Assembly: GCA_047973165.1 (NCBI GenBank)
Contig: JBKEBM010000084.1
Coordinates: forward strand, 1 to 20,504
Origin: JBKEAD01 sp047973165
GTDB taxonomy: Bacteria > Verrucomicrobiota > Verrucomicrobiia > Chthoniobacterales > JBKEAD01
Reading direction: 5' to 3'
DNA length: 20,504 nucleotides
Shown here: in pieces, positions 1 through 7,711 of the stretch
Numbering within the stretch: the first letter of the stretch is position 1
Layout: each line of letters starts with the position of its first letter
Notes under the pieces: generated by a model
What the model was told of the DNA's origin: nothing
Databases searched by the model: none
What the model saw: the letters and a program-made list of their open reading frames with translations, nothing else
Translations under genes and position numbers: made by a program

Positions 1-33
1 GAACCTGAGCCAGAACCTGAGCCAGAACCTGAG
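1..33 (+). repeat. 12-bp tandem repeat encoding Glu-Pro in the FtsZ linker
   Basis: The unit GAACCTGAGCCA is repeated perfectly 2.75 times from the window edge and encodes alternating Glu-Pro. Perfect identity at third codon positions suggests recent repeat expansion by slippage. The array probably extends to the left of the window. Confidence 0.8.
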
Positions 34-288
34 TTGATTTCAGCACGACAAAAAGAGGAAACTCGCAGCGACGATCAAACCGAGTTATTTTCGAAGGAAG
101 AATTACCTGCTGAACGAAAAGCTGCCCCTGCTGCTGAGGCTTCCAAAAAAAACAAACCTCAGCAAGCAACCCTTGATTTTGAGAATAAAAATAAAAAAGG
201 TCGCTTTGAAAAAAGCGAACCCACAATCGAGGAGGGCGAAGACCTGGACGTTCCCGCCTTCCTCCGTCTCAAACGAAGAGGCCGCTAA
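1..288 (+). CDS. ftsZ: Cell division protein FtsZ, C-terminal end (5' truncated by window edge)
   Basis: Only the last 95 codons are in the window; the reading frame is open from base 1 and stops at TAA 286-288. FtsZ is the tubulin-like GTPase that forms the cytokinetic ring. The GTPase body lies outside the window, so the call rests on the tail. A Glu/Pro repeat followed by a charged low-complexity stretch matches the disordered C-terminal linker. The end reads FEKSEPT, then GEDLDVPAFLRLKRRGR. The (D/E)(I/V)PAFLR core followed by basic residues is the conserved C-terminal peptide that binds FtsA- and ZipA-type partners. The codon listed as a possible start near base 34 is TTG inside the linker and is not a real start. 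The next gene is on the opposite strand, so transcription converges here. Confidence 0.85.
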   Translation, partial: EPEPEPEPEPELISARQKEETRSDDQTELFSKEELPAERKAAPAAEASKKNKPQQATLDFENKNKKGRFEKSEPTIEEGEDLDVPAFLRLKRRGR

Positions 289-345
289 TCGATTCCGGAA
301 TATTTTTTCTCCTGCGATAAGAGACAAAAATCAGCAGGTGTGTTT

Positions 346-876
346 TTAAGATTTCAGGCGGGAGAAGAGGGTGGTTTCGTGGATGAGGTAACCTGCTATC
401 AGGCTGAAGAAGATGATGCTGTCGCTGAGCATACCGCCGATGGAGAAGTGCAGGTAGTTGTGAAGGAACCAGAGGGGTGGGGGAATCATGTTGATGAGGC
501 GGAGATGTTTTGTGTTGATGACCCACATTCCAATGGTGCCGATAAGCATGCCGAGGATGGGTAAAAGTGAAACCCAGCTTTCCCAGGAGAGGAGGCCGCC
601 GATGGTGAAGGCGAGGCAAAAGAATACGAGCCACCTGGAGCTTTGCGCCCATTTTGCGTGTTCGCGCAGGGCAAAGACTCCCTGGCGGGCGAAGCCGAGG
701 GCGTTCATGACCACGGCGGTTTGTGCACCGAGGAGGCCGAAGTGCAGTGCCCAGAGGATGGCGGAGAGCATTTGTCCGCCGACAATACGGTCGCGGCGTT
801 TAAGCAGAAAACAGGTGCAGTTTACCAGTGCTGCCAGACCGCCGAGGCCCTGGATGAGCCAAAAGGGGTATTCCAT
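346..876 (-). CDS. YgjV-family inner membrane protein
   Basis: 176 residues, almost entirely hydrophobic, with about five or six membrane segments. The pattern resembles the E. coli YgjV family (Imp-YgjV). Shared features include the N-terminal WLxQGxG element, a central LLPxxGxxxxTxxxW stretch and WxxHNxxxxSIGG near residues 135-150. The family has no established function; it resembles small PQ-loop/MtN3-type membrane proteins, but that kinship is recalled rather than tested. The ATG lies one base after the TGA of the preceding flavoprotein gene (TGA-a-ATG) and there is no Shine-Dalgarno sequence. Translation therefore probably depends on re-initiation, and this is the last gene of a three-gene operon. 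No clear terminator follows in 289-345. Confidence 0.75.
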   Translation of the reverse strand: MEYPFWLIQGLGGLAALVNCTCFLLKRRDRIVGGQMLSAILWALHFGLLGAQTAVVMNALGFARQGVFALREHAKWAQSSRWLVFFCLAFTIGGLLSWESWVSLLPILGMLIGTIGMWVINTKHLRLINMIPPPLWFLHNYLHFSIGGMLSDSIIFFSLIAGYLIHETTLFSRLKS

Positions 877-877
877 T

Positions 878-2557
878 TCAGCGTTTGGCGGTACTTAAAA
901 ATCTGAGTAGTCGCAGGCGGGTGTGGGCAGGATCGAGGCTTTTGCTCAGCAGACCGATGATGCCGTCGGGGCGCACGAGACAGGCGCCGCCTTTGAGAAG
1001 TCCGAGTGCGTCGCTGGTGAGCCCGATGCGGTCGATTAAAATTTCACCTGTGGCAGGCTCGTTTGTCTTTTTGTTTTGGAGGAGCATGAAAGTTTTTGCG
1101 GGCAGGACGAAGAGGATGCGGAGTTTTTTCCCGAGGATGTGGAGCAGGACTTCTGCAAATTGTTCGGCCTGTTGCAGCGGGGCAGACTCTGCGGGGTGCG
1201 GTGAATTTACAAACAGGAACAGGGTGAAGTGGTCGGGAGCGAGGTAGTTGTAAATCGGGCAAAGCTGTCCGTCCTGGCGGCAAAGTTCCATGTTGGGAAG
1301 GCGTTTGCCGGCGATCTGATTAGCAGCTTTTTGGGGAGGGATTTCGAAGGCGAAAGTTTTGCTGAGAGTGTAGTGCTGGTCGAGTCCGGCAAACTCGATA
1401 TGGGAATGCAGGAGAAACCATTGCTCCCGGTTCATAGTGGGAGTGATTTTTTCTGCGAGCCATGAAGCCGGGCTTGCTAATGCGGACTTGTTGGTGGGAA
1501 TAGCGCGGCGGGCGGTTTCGAGTTTTTGTCGAAGGCTTTGTTGTCTTTCGGTGTGGTAGCTGGAGAGCAGGGGAGGGGCTGAGTTTGTTTGGATGGCGTT
1601 GGTGAGTTTCCAGACGAGGTTAAAGACGTCTTCGATTCCGGAGTTCAGATCGTCGAGTAGAAGGGGGGCGGCGGTATTGTGCGCTGCGCTGCCGAGCAGA
1701 AAGGTGCGGTTGGAGGCGAATTTTTCAGCGAGGTAATTCTGGTGCTGGAAGTGCTCGTTTGCAGTGATGTCTGCAAGGCGAATTTTTGGGAGCGGGCTGT
1801 TTTTGCTTAGCAGGTCGAATTGCTTTTGGAGTTTTTCGAGGGTAAATTTGAGGTCAGCTTTTTCTGTATCAGCGACGGAGACGCAGCACAGCTCGGTTTC
1901 GCCACGCGGATAGACAGCGAGTTGCTGGTCCGGTTGAAAAAAAAGCAGGGCTTCGACGGGGTTGAGTTTCGGTGAGTCTGTGGTGAGACTGAGCCGGGCT
2001 GTTTGGACGTAATTTTTTTTCCCGGAGGAGGTGTTCGGGATGGAGAGTTTTTTACGGACAGAGCTGTCGGAGCCATCGCAGGCAACCAGGTAATCGCAGG
2101 TAAGAGAGCCTTTATTTAAGCGGCAGTTGATCCCGTCAGCGGTTTGTTGAAAATCTTCGAGATTTGTTTCCTGCTCGTATTCAATACCGACTTGTTTGAG
2201 CAGGGTTTCACAGGTTTTGCTGACTTGCTCGATTGTGGTGGAGAGAGCGAAGGGGTGAGGGGATTCGAGGACGGAGAAAATGGATCGTCCCAGCTCCTGG
2301 ATTTCGTTTTCATCGAATTTCAAAAACAGGCTTCGCTCGACAGGTGAGCCGATTTTTTTAAATTCGTCAGCGGCTCCAGCCTGGTCCAGGAGTTCCAGAC
2401 TGCGTGCATGCAAAAGAAGTTCGGCGGGAGCGGAGGGTTCTTTTTCTCCTGGCAGGAGGCGGATGCTGATGCCTCTTTTTGCCAGTAGCCATGCCAGCAG
2501 TTGAGCGGAGGGATTGCTGCCGAGGATAAGGACGGAAACGTGTTGTGGATTACTCAT
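878..2557 (-). CDS. FAD-monooxygenase-like protein with degenerate FAD motifs
   Basis: 559 residues with the layout of the phenol hydroxylase / PheA-TfdB group of aromatic flavin monooxygenases: an N-terminal Rossmann-like strand, a central substrate domain and a C-terminal thioredoxin-like region. The recognisable motifs are the DG motif at 161-168 (DGSDSSVR) and a late FAD segment ending NSGIEDVFNLVWKL near 305-318. Key positions are altered. The dinucleotide motif GxGxxG reads G13-S-N15-P-S-A18. The acidic residue that normally ends strand 2 is absent (IRLLPGE). The usual GD(A)xH reads G289-S290-AAH, so the ribitol-binding Asp is missing. It may bind FAD weakly or be a non-catalytic relative. 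Its start overlaps the stop of the upstream LAB_N gene by 8 bases (ATGAGTAA), and the YgjV gene follows after one base. Confidence 0.75.
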   Translation of the reverse strand: MSNPQHVSVLILGSNPSAQLLAWLLAKRGISIRLLPGEKEPSAPAELLLHARSLELLDQAGAADEFKKIGSPVERSLFLKFDENEIQELGRSIFSVLESPHPFALSTTIEQVSKTCETLLKQVGIEYEQETNLEDFQQTADGINCRLNKGSLTCDYLVACDGSDSSVRKKLSIPNTSSGKKNYVQTARLSLTTDSPKLNPVEALLFFQPDQQLAVYPRGETELCCVSVADTEKADLKFTLEKLQKQFDLLSKNSPLPKIRLADITANEHFQHQNYLAEKFASNRTFLLGSAAHNTAAPLLLDDLNSGIEDVFNLVWKLTNAIQTNSAPPLLSSYHTERQQSLRQKLETARRAIPTNKSALASPASWLAEKITPTMNREQWFLLHSHIEFAGLDQHYTLSKTFAFEIPPQKAANQIAGKRLPNMELCRQDGQLCPIYNYLAPDHFTLFLFVNSPHPAESAPLQQAEQFAEVLLHILGKKLRILFVLPAKTFMLLQNKKTNEPATGEILIDRIGLTSDALGLLKGGACLVRPDGIIGLLSKSLDPAHTRLRLLRFLSTAKR

Positions 2558-3191
2558 GCTTTTGCTTTTTATAAATAAGCATCAGATTTCGTATATAAAT
2601 AAACCAGCCGGTTGCCTGGCCAAGGACGCCGACGATGTCTTTGCGCCAGATGAAGTAAATCATCAGCATGCTCGCTCCGAAGAGGCTCATCCACCAAAAT
2701 GCAACGGGGATGACGGAGCGTTTGTCACGTTCGCTGACGATCCACTGGACGAGCATGCGTCCGGTGAAAAGAATCTGCCCACCGAGGCCGAGGAGGACCC
2801 AGGCGATACCGATGGGACTGGTGATATTCAGCAGTACTTGCAACCAGCTTCGGCTGACTTGCTGCTGGTGGAGAGTTTGCGTGAACTCGTCGGGTGTCAG
2901 CATGCGGCATTCCATCCCGTCGGGTTGGATAATGTAAACGAGTTCGCCGTCGTCGAGTCGTATGATGCGGACATATTCACTTGCTGCCGGGAGTTGAGCT
3001 TTCAGGGTTGCGGTGTCGGTGCGGTCTTTATTTTCGACAGACGGATCGAGCGGACGTCCGATTTCGTGCCAGTCGGGAGGTATGTTTTCTTTGCAGGCCG
3101 CCAGAGTCAGCAGACAGAGAAAAACAAAAAGACGGGAAATTTTAAAAAAGCTCAAAATGCGTGATACCAAAATGAAATTTTTTTGAGACAA
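2550..3191 (-). CDS. LAB_N-domain membrane protein with N-terminal lipobox
   Basis: 213 residues. The C-terminal third (about 133-207) matches the lipid-A-disaccharide synthase N-terminal domain (LAB_N), with GLGGQILFTGRMLVQW, SERxxRSVIPVAFWWxSL and GQATGWFIYIRNLxLIY, giving three short membrane segments. In LpxB fusions this domain precedes the synthase; here it stands alone. The N-terminus is a hydrophobic stretch ending in a lipobox-like L30-A-A-C33, followed by about 85 polar residues. The protein could be a lipoprotein that also spans the membrane, or the segment may be a plain membrane anchor. The start is uncertain: the chosen codon is TTG, other in-frame TTG codons lie 7 and 12 codons later, and no ATG is available upstream of the hydrophobic segment. 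It follows nuoD by 90 bases on the same strand and overlaps the flavoprotein gene by 8 bases. Confidence 0.75.
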   Translation of the reverse strand: MSQKNFILVSRILSFFKISRLFVFLCLLTLAACKENIPPDWHEIGRPLDPSVENKDRTDTATLKAQLPAASEYVRIIRLDDGELVYIIQPDGMECRMLTPDEFTQTLHQQQVSRSWLQVLLNITSPIGIAWVLLGLGGQILFTGRMLVQWIVSERDKRSVIPVAFWWMSLFGASMLMIYFIWRKDIVGVLGQATGWFIYIRNLMLIYKKQKHE

Positions 3192-3281
3192 ACCTTATTT
3201 GCTCACGGACAGACGACGTTGTCCTGCCCGTCGGTCGCCTGTTTAAATGCCGGAAGTGAATGGGATGGGTGGAAAGTCGGG

Positions 3282-4529
3282 TCAGCGATCGCTTTCGCCC
3301 ATGACGAAGTCGAAACTGCCGAGGATGCTCGTGACGTCGCCGATCATGTGACCCGGCAAAACTTTTGGCAGGATGCTGAGGTTGATGAAGGAGGGGGAGC
3401 GGATTTTCATGCGGTAGGGAACGCCCCCGCCTTTGCTGTTGATGTAAAAGCCGAGTTCGCCTTTGGGATTTTCGGCAGCAAAGTAAACTTCTCCGGAAGG
3501 AGCATCGACACCCTGAGTTGTCACGATGAACTGATGGATCAGTTCTTCCATTTTTTTCAAAACATCTTCTTTTTTGGGAAGCATGCTTTTGGCGTGTTCG
3601 CAATTGATGGGGCCATCCGGCAGTTTGTCGATGACCTGCGTGAGGATGCGGGTGCTTTGCCGCATTTCTTCCATACGAACGAGGTAGCGATCGTAACAAT
3701 CCCCGACGGTGCCGACCGGAACGTCAAAATCGTAGTTCTGATAATCCAGATAGGGGTGTTTTTTACGAAGGTCGTGATCGACGCCGGAACCACGTAAATT
3801 GGGGCCGGAGAGGCCCCAGGCGATGGCATCTTCTTTGGAAATAACTCCGATGTCTTTGTTGCGATCGACAAAGATTCGGTTTCGAGTGAGGAGTCCTTCG
3901 ACCTCGTTCAGAGCGGGGATAAATTCTTTAATAAACTGAGTGACGGCATCGGTGAAATTCGTGGAAATATCATGCGTCTGACCACCGACGCGGGTGTAGC
4001 TGGTCGTGAAACGCGCTCCGGTGAGCTGCTCCATGAGGTTGTAGATTTTTTCTCTCTCTGTGAAGGTGTAAAGAAAGACCGTGGTTGCTCCGACATCCAT
4101 GGCATAGGCACCCAGCCCGAGCAGGTGTGCGGAAATGCGTCCGAGTTCACAGGCGAGAACGCGGATTGCTTTTCCGCGCGGCGGCAACTCCCAGCCCATC
4201 AGTTTTTCGACAGCCAGGGCGTAGGCGACGTTGTTGGAAATGGGCGCGAGGTAATCCAGCCGATCCGTGTAGGGGACGAATTGGTTGTATTGCATATTTT
4301 CCGCGATTTTTTCATCACCTCGATGGAGGTAACCGACTTCGGGCATGGCTTTGATAATGACTTCTCCGTCGAGTTCGAGAACGATACGCAGGACTCCGTG
4401 AGTGGCCGGATGAGAGGGCCCCATATTGAGAGTCAGATGCTCGCCGACGAGTTCACCGGTATTTTTCATTTCTTCGACGCCCTGGAGGTTGCGAGCCAGT
4501 GTGTCGGGTTGTTCGAATGTAGTAGCCAT
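3282..4529 (-). CDS. nuoD: NADH-quinone oxidoreductase subunit D (lone copy)
   Basis: 415 residues, full length for NuoD, the 49-kDa-type subunit of respiratory complex I that helps form the quinone-binding cavity on the peripheral arm. Diagnostic stretches are GPSHPATHGVLRIVLELDGE (residues about 37-56), GYLHRGDEKIAE, RLDYLAPISNN, the RGSGVDHDLRKKxPY segment, and the C-terminus IRSPSFxNLxxLPKVLPGHMIGDV ending in GESDR. The quinone-site SHPATHG loop is intact. The notable feature is context. nuoD normally sits between nuoC and nuoE (or is fused to nuoC), but here an AraC regulator lies upstream and a LAB_N gene downstream, and no other nuo gene is in the window. The ATG is preceded by A/T-rich sequence without a clear Shine-Dalgarno site. 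Whether it is transcribed with the downstream trio is open (90-base gap, no terminator seen). Confidence 0.95.
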   Translation of the reverse strand: MATTFEQPDTLARNLQGVEEMKNTGELVGEHLTLNMGPSHPATHGVLRIVLELDGEVIIKAMPEVGYLHRGDEKIAENMQYNQFVPYTDRLDYLAPISNNVAYALAVEKLMGWELPPRGKAIRVLACELGRISAHLLGLGAYAMDVGATTVFLYTFTEREKIYNLMEQLTGARFTTSYTRVGGQTHDISTNFTDAVTQFIKEFIPALNEVEGLLTRNRIFVDRNKDIGVISKEDAIAWGLSGPNLRGSGVDHDLRKKHPYLDYQNYDFDVPVGTVGDCYDRYLVRMEEMRQSTRILTQVIDKLPDGPINCEHAKSMLPKKEDVLKKMEELIHQFIVTTQGVDAPSGEVYFAAENPKGELGFYINSKGGGVPYRMKIRSPSFINLSILPKVLPGHMIGDVTSILGSFDFVMGESDR

Positions 4530-4663
4530 TTAAGTCAAAAAAATTTCGTTTCCCTGTTTCCGCATTTGCAGACAGTAGATTTGAATGCTCGTGCAGAAAA
4601 ATCAAGCTTTGCGAAAGTATTTCTTCGTCTTTAGGGCAAAAAAACTTTTGGAAATACCGGGGC

Positions 4664-5581
4664 TTATTTTTTTGTCAGCGGGTAGGTGCAGGGGCAGCGT
4701 CCGTAGTGCGCCGTGAAGGCTTTGCTGAAGTGACTGAGGCTGGAGTAGCCTACAGCCATTGCCGCTTCGGTTACATTATAGCGTCCGCCGTTCAGAAGCT
4801 CTGCGGCCCGCTCCAGCCGCAAGGTGCGCAAATACCGGGAAATAGTCATGCCGGTTTCCTTTGAAAAAATCCGGCTCAGGTAAAAAGGGCTGCAGCCGAT
4901 GCGCTCACCCAGAGTCTTCAGGTCAGGCGGATGCTCTATATCCTCTGCCAGGATGGCCTGCACCTGGGCGACTCTTTCGCGGGCGATCAACTGATGTCGG
5001 GTGCAGAAAAGCTCCTTGCTCTCTGCATCGAAAAGCTCATAGGCGAGCAACTCCAGCATTCGTGCCCGCATCCAGAGATAGTGCCCGGACCCGGTAACCC
5101 GCGGATGGAGGATTCGCTGGACGACCTGCTCAACCTCCGGATGCAGCGGAGCATGGCGAAACAAATGCCCTCCCGATTTTTTGATTACAAATTCCAAAAG
5201 CGATGAGTGGATATTTTCCTGCCCCTCACCGAGAGTTTTTCGCAGCCAGGCTGCCGACATTTCAACCGTCAGAAACTGATGCTTCTGCCCGACTGATCTT
5301 TTTGCAGTTAGTCCTTTGCCACCGGAATACAGGGCGATTTCTCCTGGCTTAAGGATTGTTTTTTCGGGGCCGAACTCTGCGTTGCCCTCCAGGTTGATGC
5401 AAAGCTCCAGGCTGTTTGGATGAAAACTCTCCGACCAGGTAAAGGGACTCTTAACAGTAAATTTGTGCCACTCCATGCTTATCCCCTTTTCACGATAATT
5501 TCCGTAAAGGTGCTTCCATTCCGCACCGATACTTTTCCAAAGCGATTTTTCAGAGAATCCATTGAGCTTGGCTGGCGGCAT
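4664..5581 (-). CDS. AraC-family transcriptional regulator
   Basis: 305 residues. The C-terminal region (about 203-302) is a canonical AraC/XylS double helix-turn-helix: LKTLGERIGCSPFYLSRIFSK forms the first reader helix region, and VTEAAMAVGYSSLSHFSKAF matches the family signature of the second. The N-terminal part (about 40-110) reads like a cupin sensor domain, with a LKPGEIALYSGG-type turn (residues 77-88). The ligand cannot be deduced. It lies 76 bases downstream of the ABC permease gene on the same strand but has its own candidate -10 box (TATAAT on the minus strand at 5621-5626), so it may be transcribed separately. Another in-frame ATG occurs at residue 36, upstream of the cupin region; the longer form is preferred for its spacing to the -10 box. 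Its target may be the efflux operon or nuoD; neither is shown. Confidence 0.88.
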   Translation of the reverse strand: MPPAKLNGFSEKSLWKSIGAEWKHLYGNYREKGISMEWHKFTVKSPFTWSESFHPNSLELCINLEGNAEFGPEKTILKPGEIALYSGGKGLTAKRSVGQKHQFLTVEMSAAWLRKTLGEGQENIHSSLLEFVIKKSGGHLFRHAPLHPEVEQVVQRILHPRVTGSGHYLWMRARMLELLAYELFDAESKELFCTRHQLIARERVAQVQAILAEDIEHPPDLKTLGERIGCSPFYLSRIFSKETGMTISRYLRTLRLERAAELLNGGRYNVTEAAMAVGYSSLSHFSKAFTAHYGRCPCTYPLTKK

Positions 5582-5620
5582 TCTGCTTTGTTATTTTAAT
5601 TAAGAATGAGTCGCAATAAA

Positions 5621-5626
5621 ATTATA
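5621..5626 (-). promoter_or_regulatory. Candidate -10 box for the AraC-type gene
   Basis: The minus strand reads a perfect TATAAT, 39 bases upstream of the ATG. At 17 bases further upstream the hexamer is ACTTTG, a poor -35, so this is a one-box prediction in an A/T-rich gap. Confidence 0.35.
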
Positions 5627-5657
5627 GGGTTCTGTTTCACTCGCAAAGTCGTGCAGA

Positions 5658-6785
5658 TCAATCCAGCGTCTGTCGGTAACGCTTGATTCCGATAAAAAGC
5701 ACAACTCCTGCAAATAAAGCAATCGGCCAAAGCTCGGGGCCCAGATCCGAAAATCCGATACCTTTCAGCATCACCCCGCGCACAATTCGGATGAAATGGG
5801 TGATCGGCAGCACCTCGCCAATCACCTGTGCCCAGACGGGCATTCCGCGGAAGGGAAACATGAATCCCGAAAGCAAAATGGACGGCAGAAAAACAAACAT
5901 CGCCGACTGCATGGCCTGAAGCTGGTTTTTGGCCATCGTGGAAAACGTGATCCCCATTGCCAGATTTGCTGTGATGAAAAATAAAGATCCGATCAGCAGG
6001 AGCAGAAGGTTGCCGTGAATCGGAACGCCGAAAAGATAGCGCGAAGCCAGCAGAATAAGTCCGATTTGAATGTAGCCAACAAAAATATAGGGGATGATTT
6101 TTCCAAACAGCACTTCGGTCGGGCGCAGCGGCATCGCGAGGAGGTTTTCCATCGTTCCACGTTCGCGTTCGCGTGTGATGGCTAGCGACGTAATCATCAC
6201 AAGCGTCATGGTCAGCACCACTCCGGTCAGCCCGGGGACGATGTTGTAAACAGAAAGCATTTCCGGGTTGTAAAGCGCATGAACCTGCACATCGACCGGC
6301 GGCGGGGAGGGTTTTAAGTGAGCCAGTGGCCCTTTGAAGTCTGCCAGCAGAGCAGTATTGGCCACGCCGTTCAAAGCGGCCAGGCCTCCTGAAATCGCGA
6401 CCGGGTCACTTCCGTCTGCTTCGATGAGCAGCTTGGGACGATCCCCGCGCTGGAGATCGCGGGTGAAGTTTGGCGGGATGTTTATTAAAAACTGCACGCG
6501 GCCAAGTTCGAGGAGTTTTTTTCCCTCGGCTTCGCTTGTGACGTTGTGGGTGAAGTCAAAATAGCTGCTGTTTTTTAATCCCTCCAACAACGTGCGTCCG
6601 TGAATGCCTGTATCGGAATTGAGGACTCCGGTTGGCATGTGACGCGGATCCGTATTGATGACGTATCCGAAAAGCATGAGCTGCATAATCGGGATGCCAA
6701 AGATCATGGCAAAGGTCATCCGGTCACGACGGATTTGGATGAATTCCTTCCGAACCATGGCCCATAATCGTCGTCCCGAAATCAT
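5658..6785 (-). CDS. ABC-2 type efflux permease (YhhJ/YbhS-like)
   Basis: 375 residues with the ABC-2 exporter arrangement. There is one N-terminal membrane segment after a basic RKEFIQIRRDR stretch, a large periplasmic domain (about 50-175), then five hydrophobic segments to the end. The cytoplasmic RERERGTMENLLAMPLRP coupling-helix stretch near residues 205-225 is characteristic of this family. It forms the membrane channel of the efflux system encoded with the ATPase and the membrane-fusion protein immediately upstream, presumably as a homodimer. The start overlaps the ATPase stop by four bases (ATGA at 6782-6785). E. coli ybhGFSR encodes two permeases; only one is present here, since the next gene is the AraC regulator. 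The substrate cannot be told from sequence; drugs or other amphiphiles are typical for the family. Confidence 0.9.
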   Translation of the reverse strand: MISGRRLWAMVRKEFIQIRRDRMTFAMIFGIPIMQLMLFGYVINTDPRHMPTGVLNSDTGIHGRTLLEGLKNSSYFDFTHNVTSEAEGKKLLELGRVQFLINIPPNFTRDLQRGDRPKLLIEADGSDPVAISGGLAALNGVANTALLADFKGPLAHLKPSPPPVDVQVHALYNPEMLSVYNIVPGLTGVVLTMTLVMITSLAITRERERGTMENLLAMPLRPTEVLFGKIIPYIFVGYIQIGLILLASRYLFGVPIHGNLLLLLIGSLFFITANLAMGITFSTMAKNQLQAMQSAMFVFLPSILLSGFMFPFRGMPVWAQVIGEVLPITHFIRIVRGVMLKGIGFSDLGPELWPIALFAGVVLFIGIKRYRQTLD

Positions 6786-7711
6786 GAGGAAAAATTGTCT
6801 GTTGAGGTTTGCATGAGGTGGATGAAGACATCCTCAAGACCGGCAGATACTTTGCTCCACCGATGCCCGCCATCGCGAAATTTGGAAATCGTTTGTTCGA
6901 GAGCCTCTGCATCGGCCCCGCTGACGTGCAGGGTTTTGCCAAAAGCCACGGCTTGCTCGACTCCGGGCTGTCCGCGAAGCTTGCGTGCAAGATCGCTTAG
7001 TCCCTCGCCCTCGACTCTCCATGTTGTAAGACGCGCATGGGCGATGACTTCCTCTACCGTTCCATCGACAAGAAGATTTCCGTAAGAAATGTAAGCCAGC
7101 CTGTCGCAGCGTTCCGCCTCGTCCATGTAATGTGTCGTGATCAGAAAGGTGAGTCCTGCTGCAGCGAGATCGTGAATTTGCTCCCAGAAATCTCGCCGTG
7201 CTTTGGGGTCAACGCCCGCTGTTGGTTCGTCAAGCAGGAGTAGTTTCGGCTTGTGGATCAGGCAGGCCGCCAGTGCCATCCGCTGCTTCCATCCGCCGGA
7301 TAATTGTCCAGTGAGCTGTTTTTTTCGTTCGGTGAGACCGAGTTCTTCGATGCTTTCTGTCACGGTCCGGCGGCTGTTTGGCACTGCGTAGAGATCGGCC
7401 ACAAAGTTCAGATTTTCCTCAATGCTGAGGTCTTCATAAAAGCTGAATTTCTGGGTCATGTAGCCGACCTGACGCTTGATTTTTTCGCTCTCTGTAATGA
7501 CGTCATATCCCAGGCACTTTCCGCTGCCGGCATCGGCGCGAAGCAGGCCGCAGAGCATCCGGATAAAAGTGGTTTTTCCGCTCCCGTTGGGTCCCAGAAA
7601 TCCGTAAATCTGCCCTCGTCGCACGCGCAGTCCGGCTTCATTGACGACCGTGCGTTTCCCAAAGCGTTTGGTCATGCCCTGGACGTCGATTACAAAGTCA
7701 TTTTCCTTCAT
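6782..7711 (-). CDS. ABC transporter ATP-binding protein (half-size YbhF-like)
   Basis: 309 residues from the preferred ATG. All motifs are intact: Walker A GPNGSGKTT (40-48), Q-loop near 87, signature LSGGWKQR (137-144), Walker B LLLLDEP (157-163) and the switch histidine H194 (TTHYMDEAE). It powers export through the ABC-2 permease encoded next. Homologues YbhF and RbbA carry two nucleotide-binding domains; this protein has one, so it must dimerise. The chosen start at 7711 overlaps the end of the HlyD-like gene by 14 bases. An ATG seven codons earlier (7732) is preceded by GGTGG and is a real alternative. A longer frame reaches a codon at 7792, but the extra residues before position 28 fall outside the family fold. 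The overlap suggests coupled translation with the fusion protein gene. Confidence 0.9.
   Translation of the reverse strand: MKENDFVIDVQGMTKRFGKRTVVNEAGLRVRRGQIYGFLGPNGSGKTTFIRMLCGLLRADAGSGKCLGYDVITESEKIKRQVGYMTQKFSFYEDLSIEENLNFVADLYAVPNSRRTVTESIEELGLTERKKQLTGQLSGGWKQRMALAACLIHKPKLLLLDEPTAGVDPKARRDFWEQIHDLAAAGLTFLITTHYMDEAERCDRLAYISYGNLLVDGTVEEVIAHARLTTWRVEGEGLSDLARKLRGQPGVEQAVAFGKTLHVSGADAEALEQTISKFRDGGHRWSKVSAGLEDVFIHLMQTSTDNFSS

Noticed and set aside
292..308. Palindrome ATTCCGGAAT followed by a T-run after ftsZ
   Set aside because: It leaves only about three pairs once a loop is formed, too weak to call a terminator.
2514..3164. 216-codon plus-strand frame opposite the LAB_N gene
   Set aside because: It shadows a gene with a clear family domain; no motif or ribosome binding site supports it.
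3200..3240. Short inverted repeats between nuoD and the LAB_N gene
   Set aside because: The stems are only 5 bp and have no T-run on the minus strand, so there is no support for termination there.
3972..4634. 220-codon plus-strand frame opposite nuoD
   Set aside because: nuoD on the other strand is certain and the mirrored peptide resembles no family.
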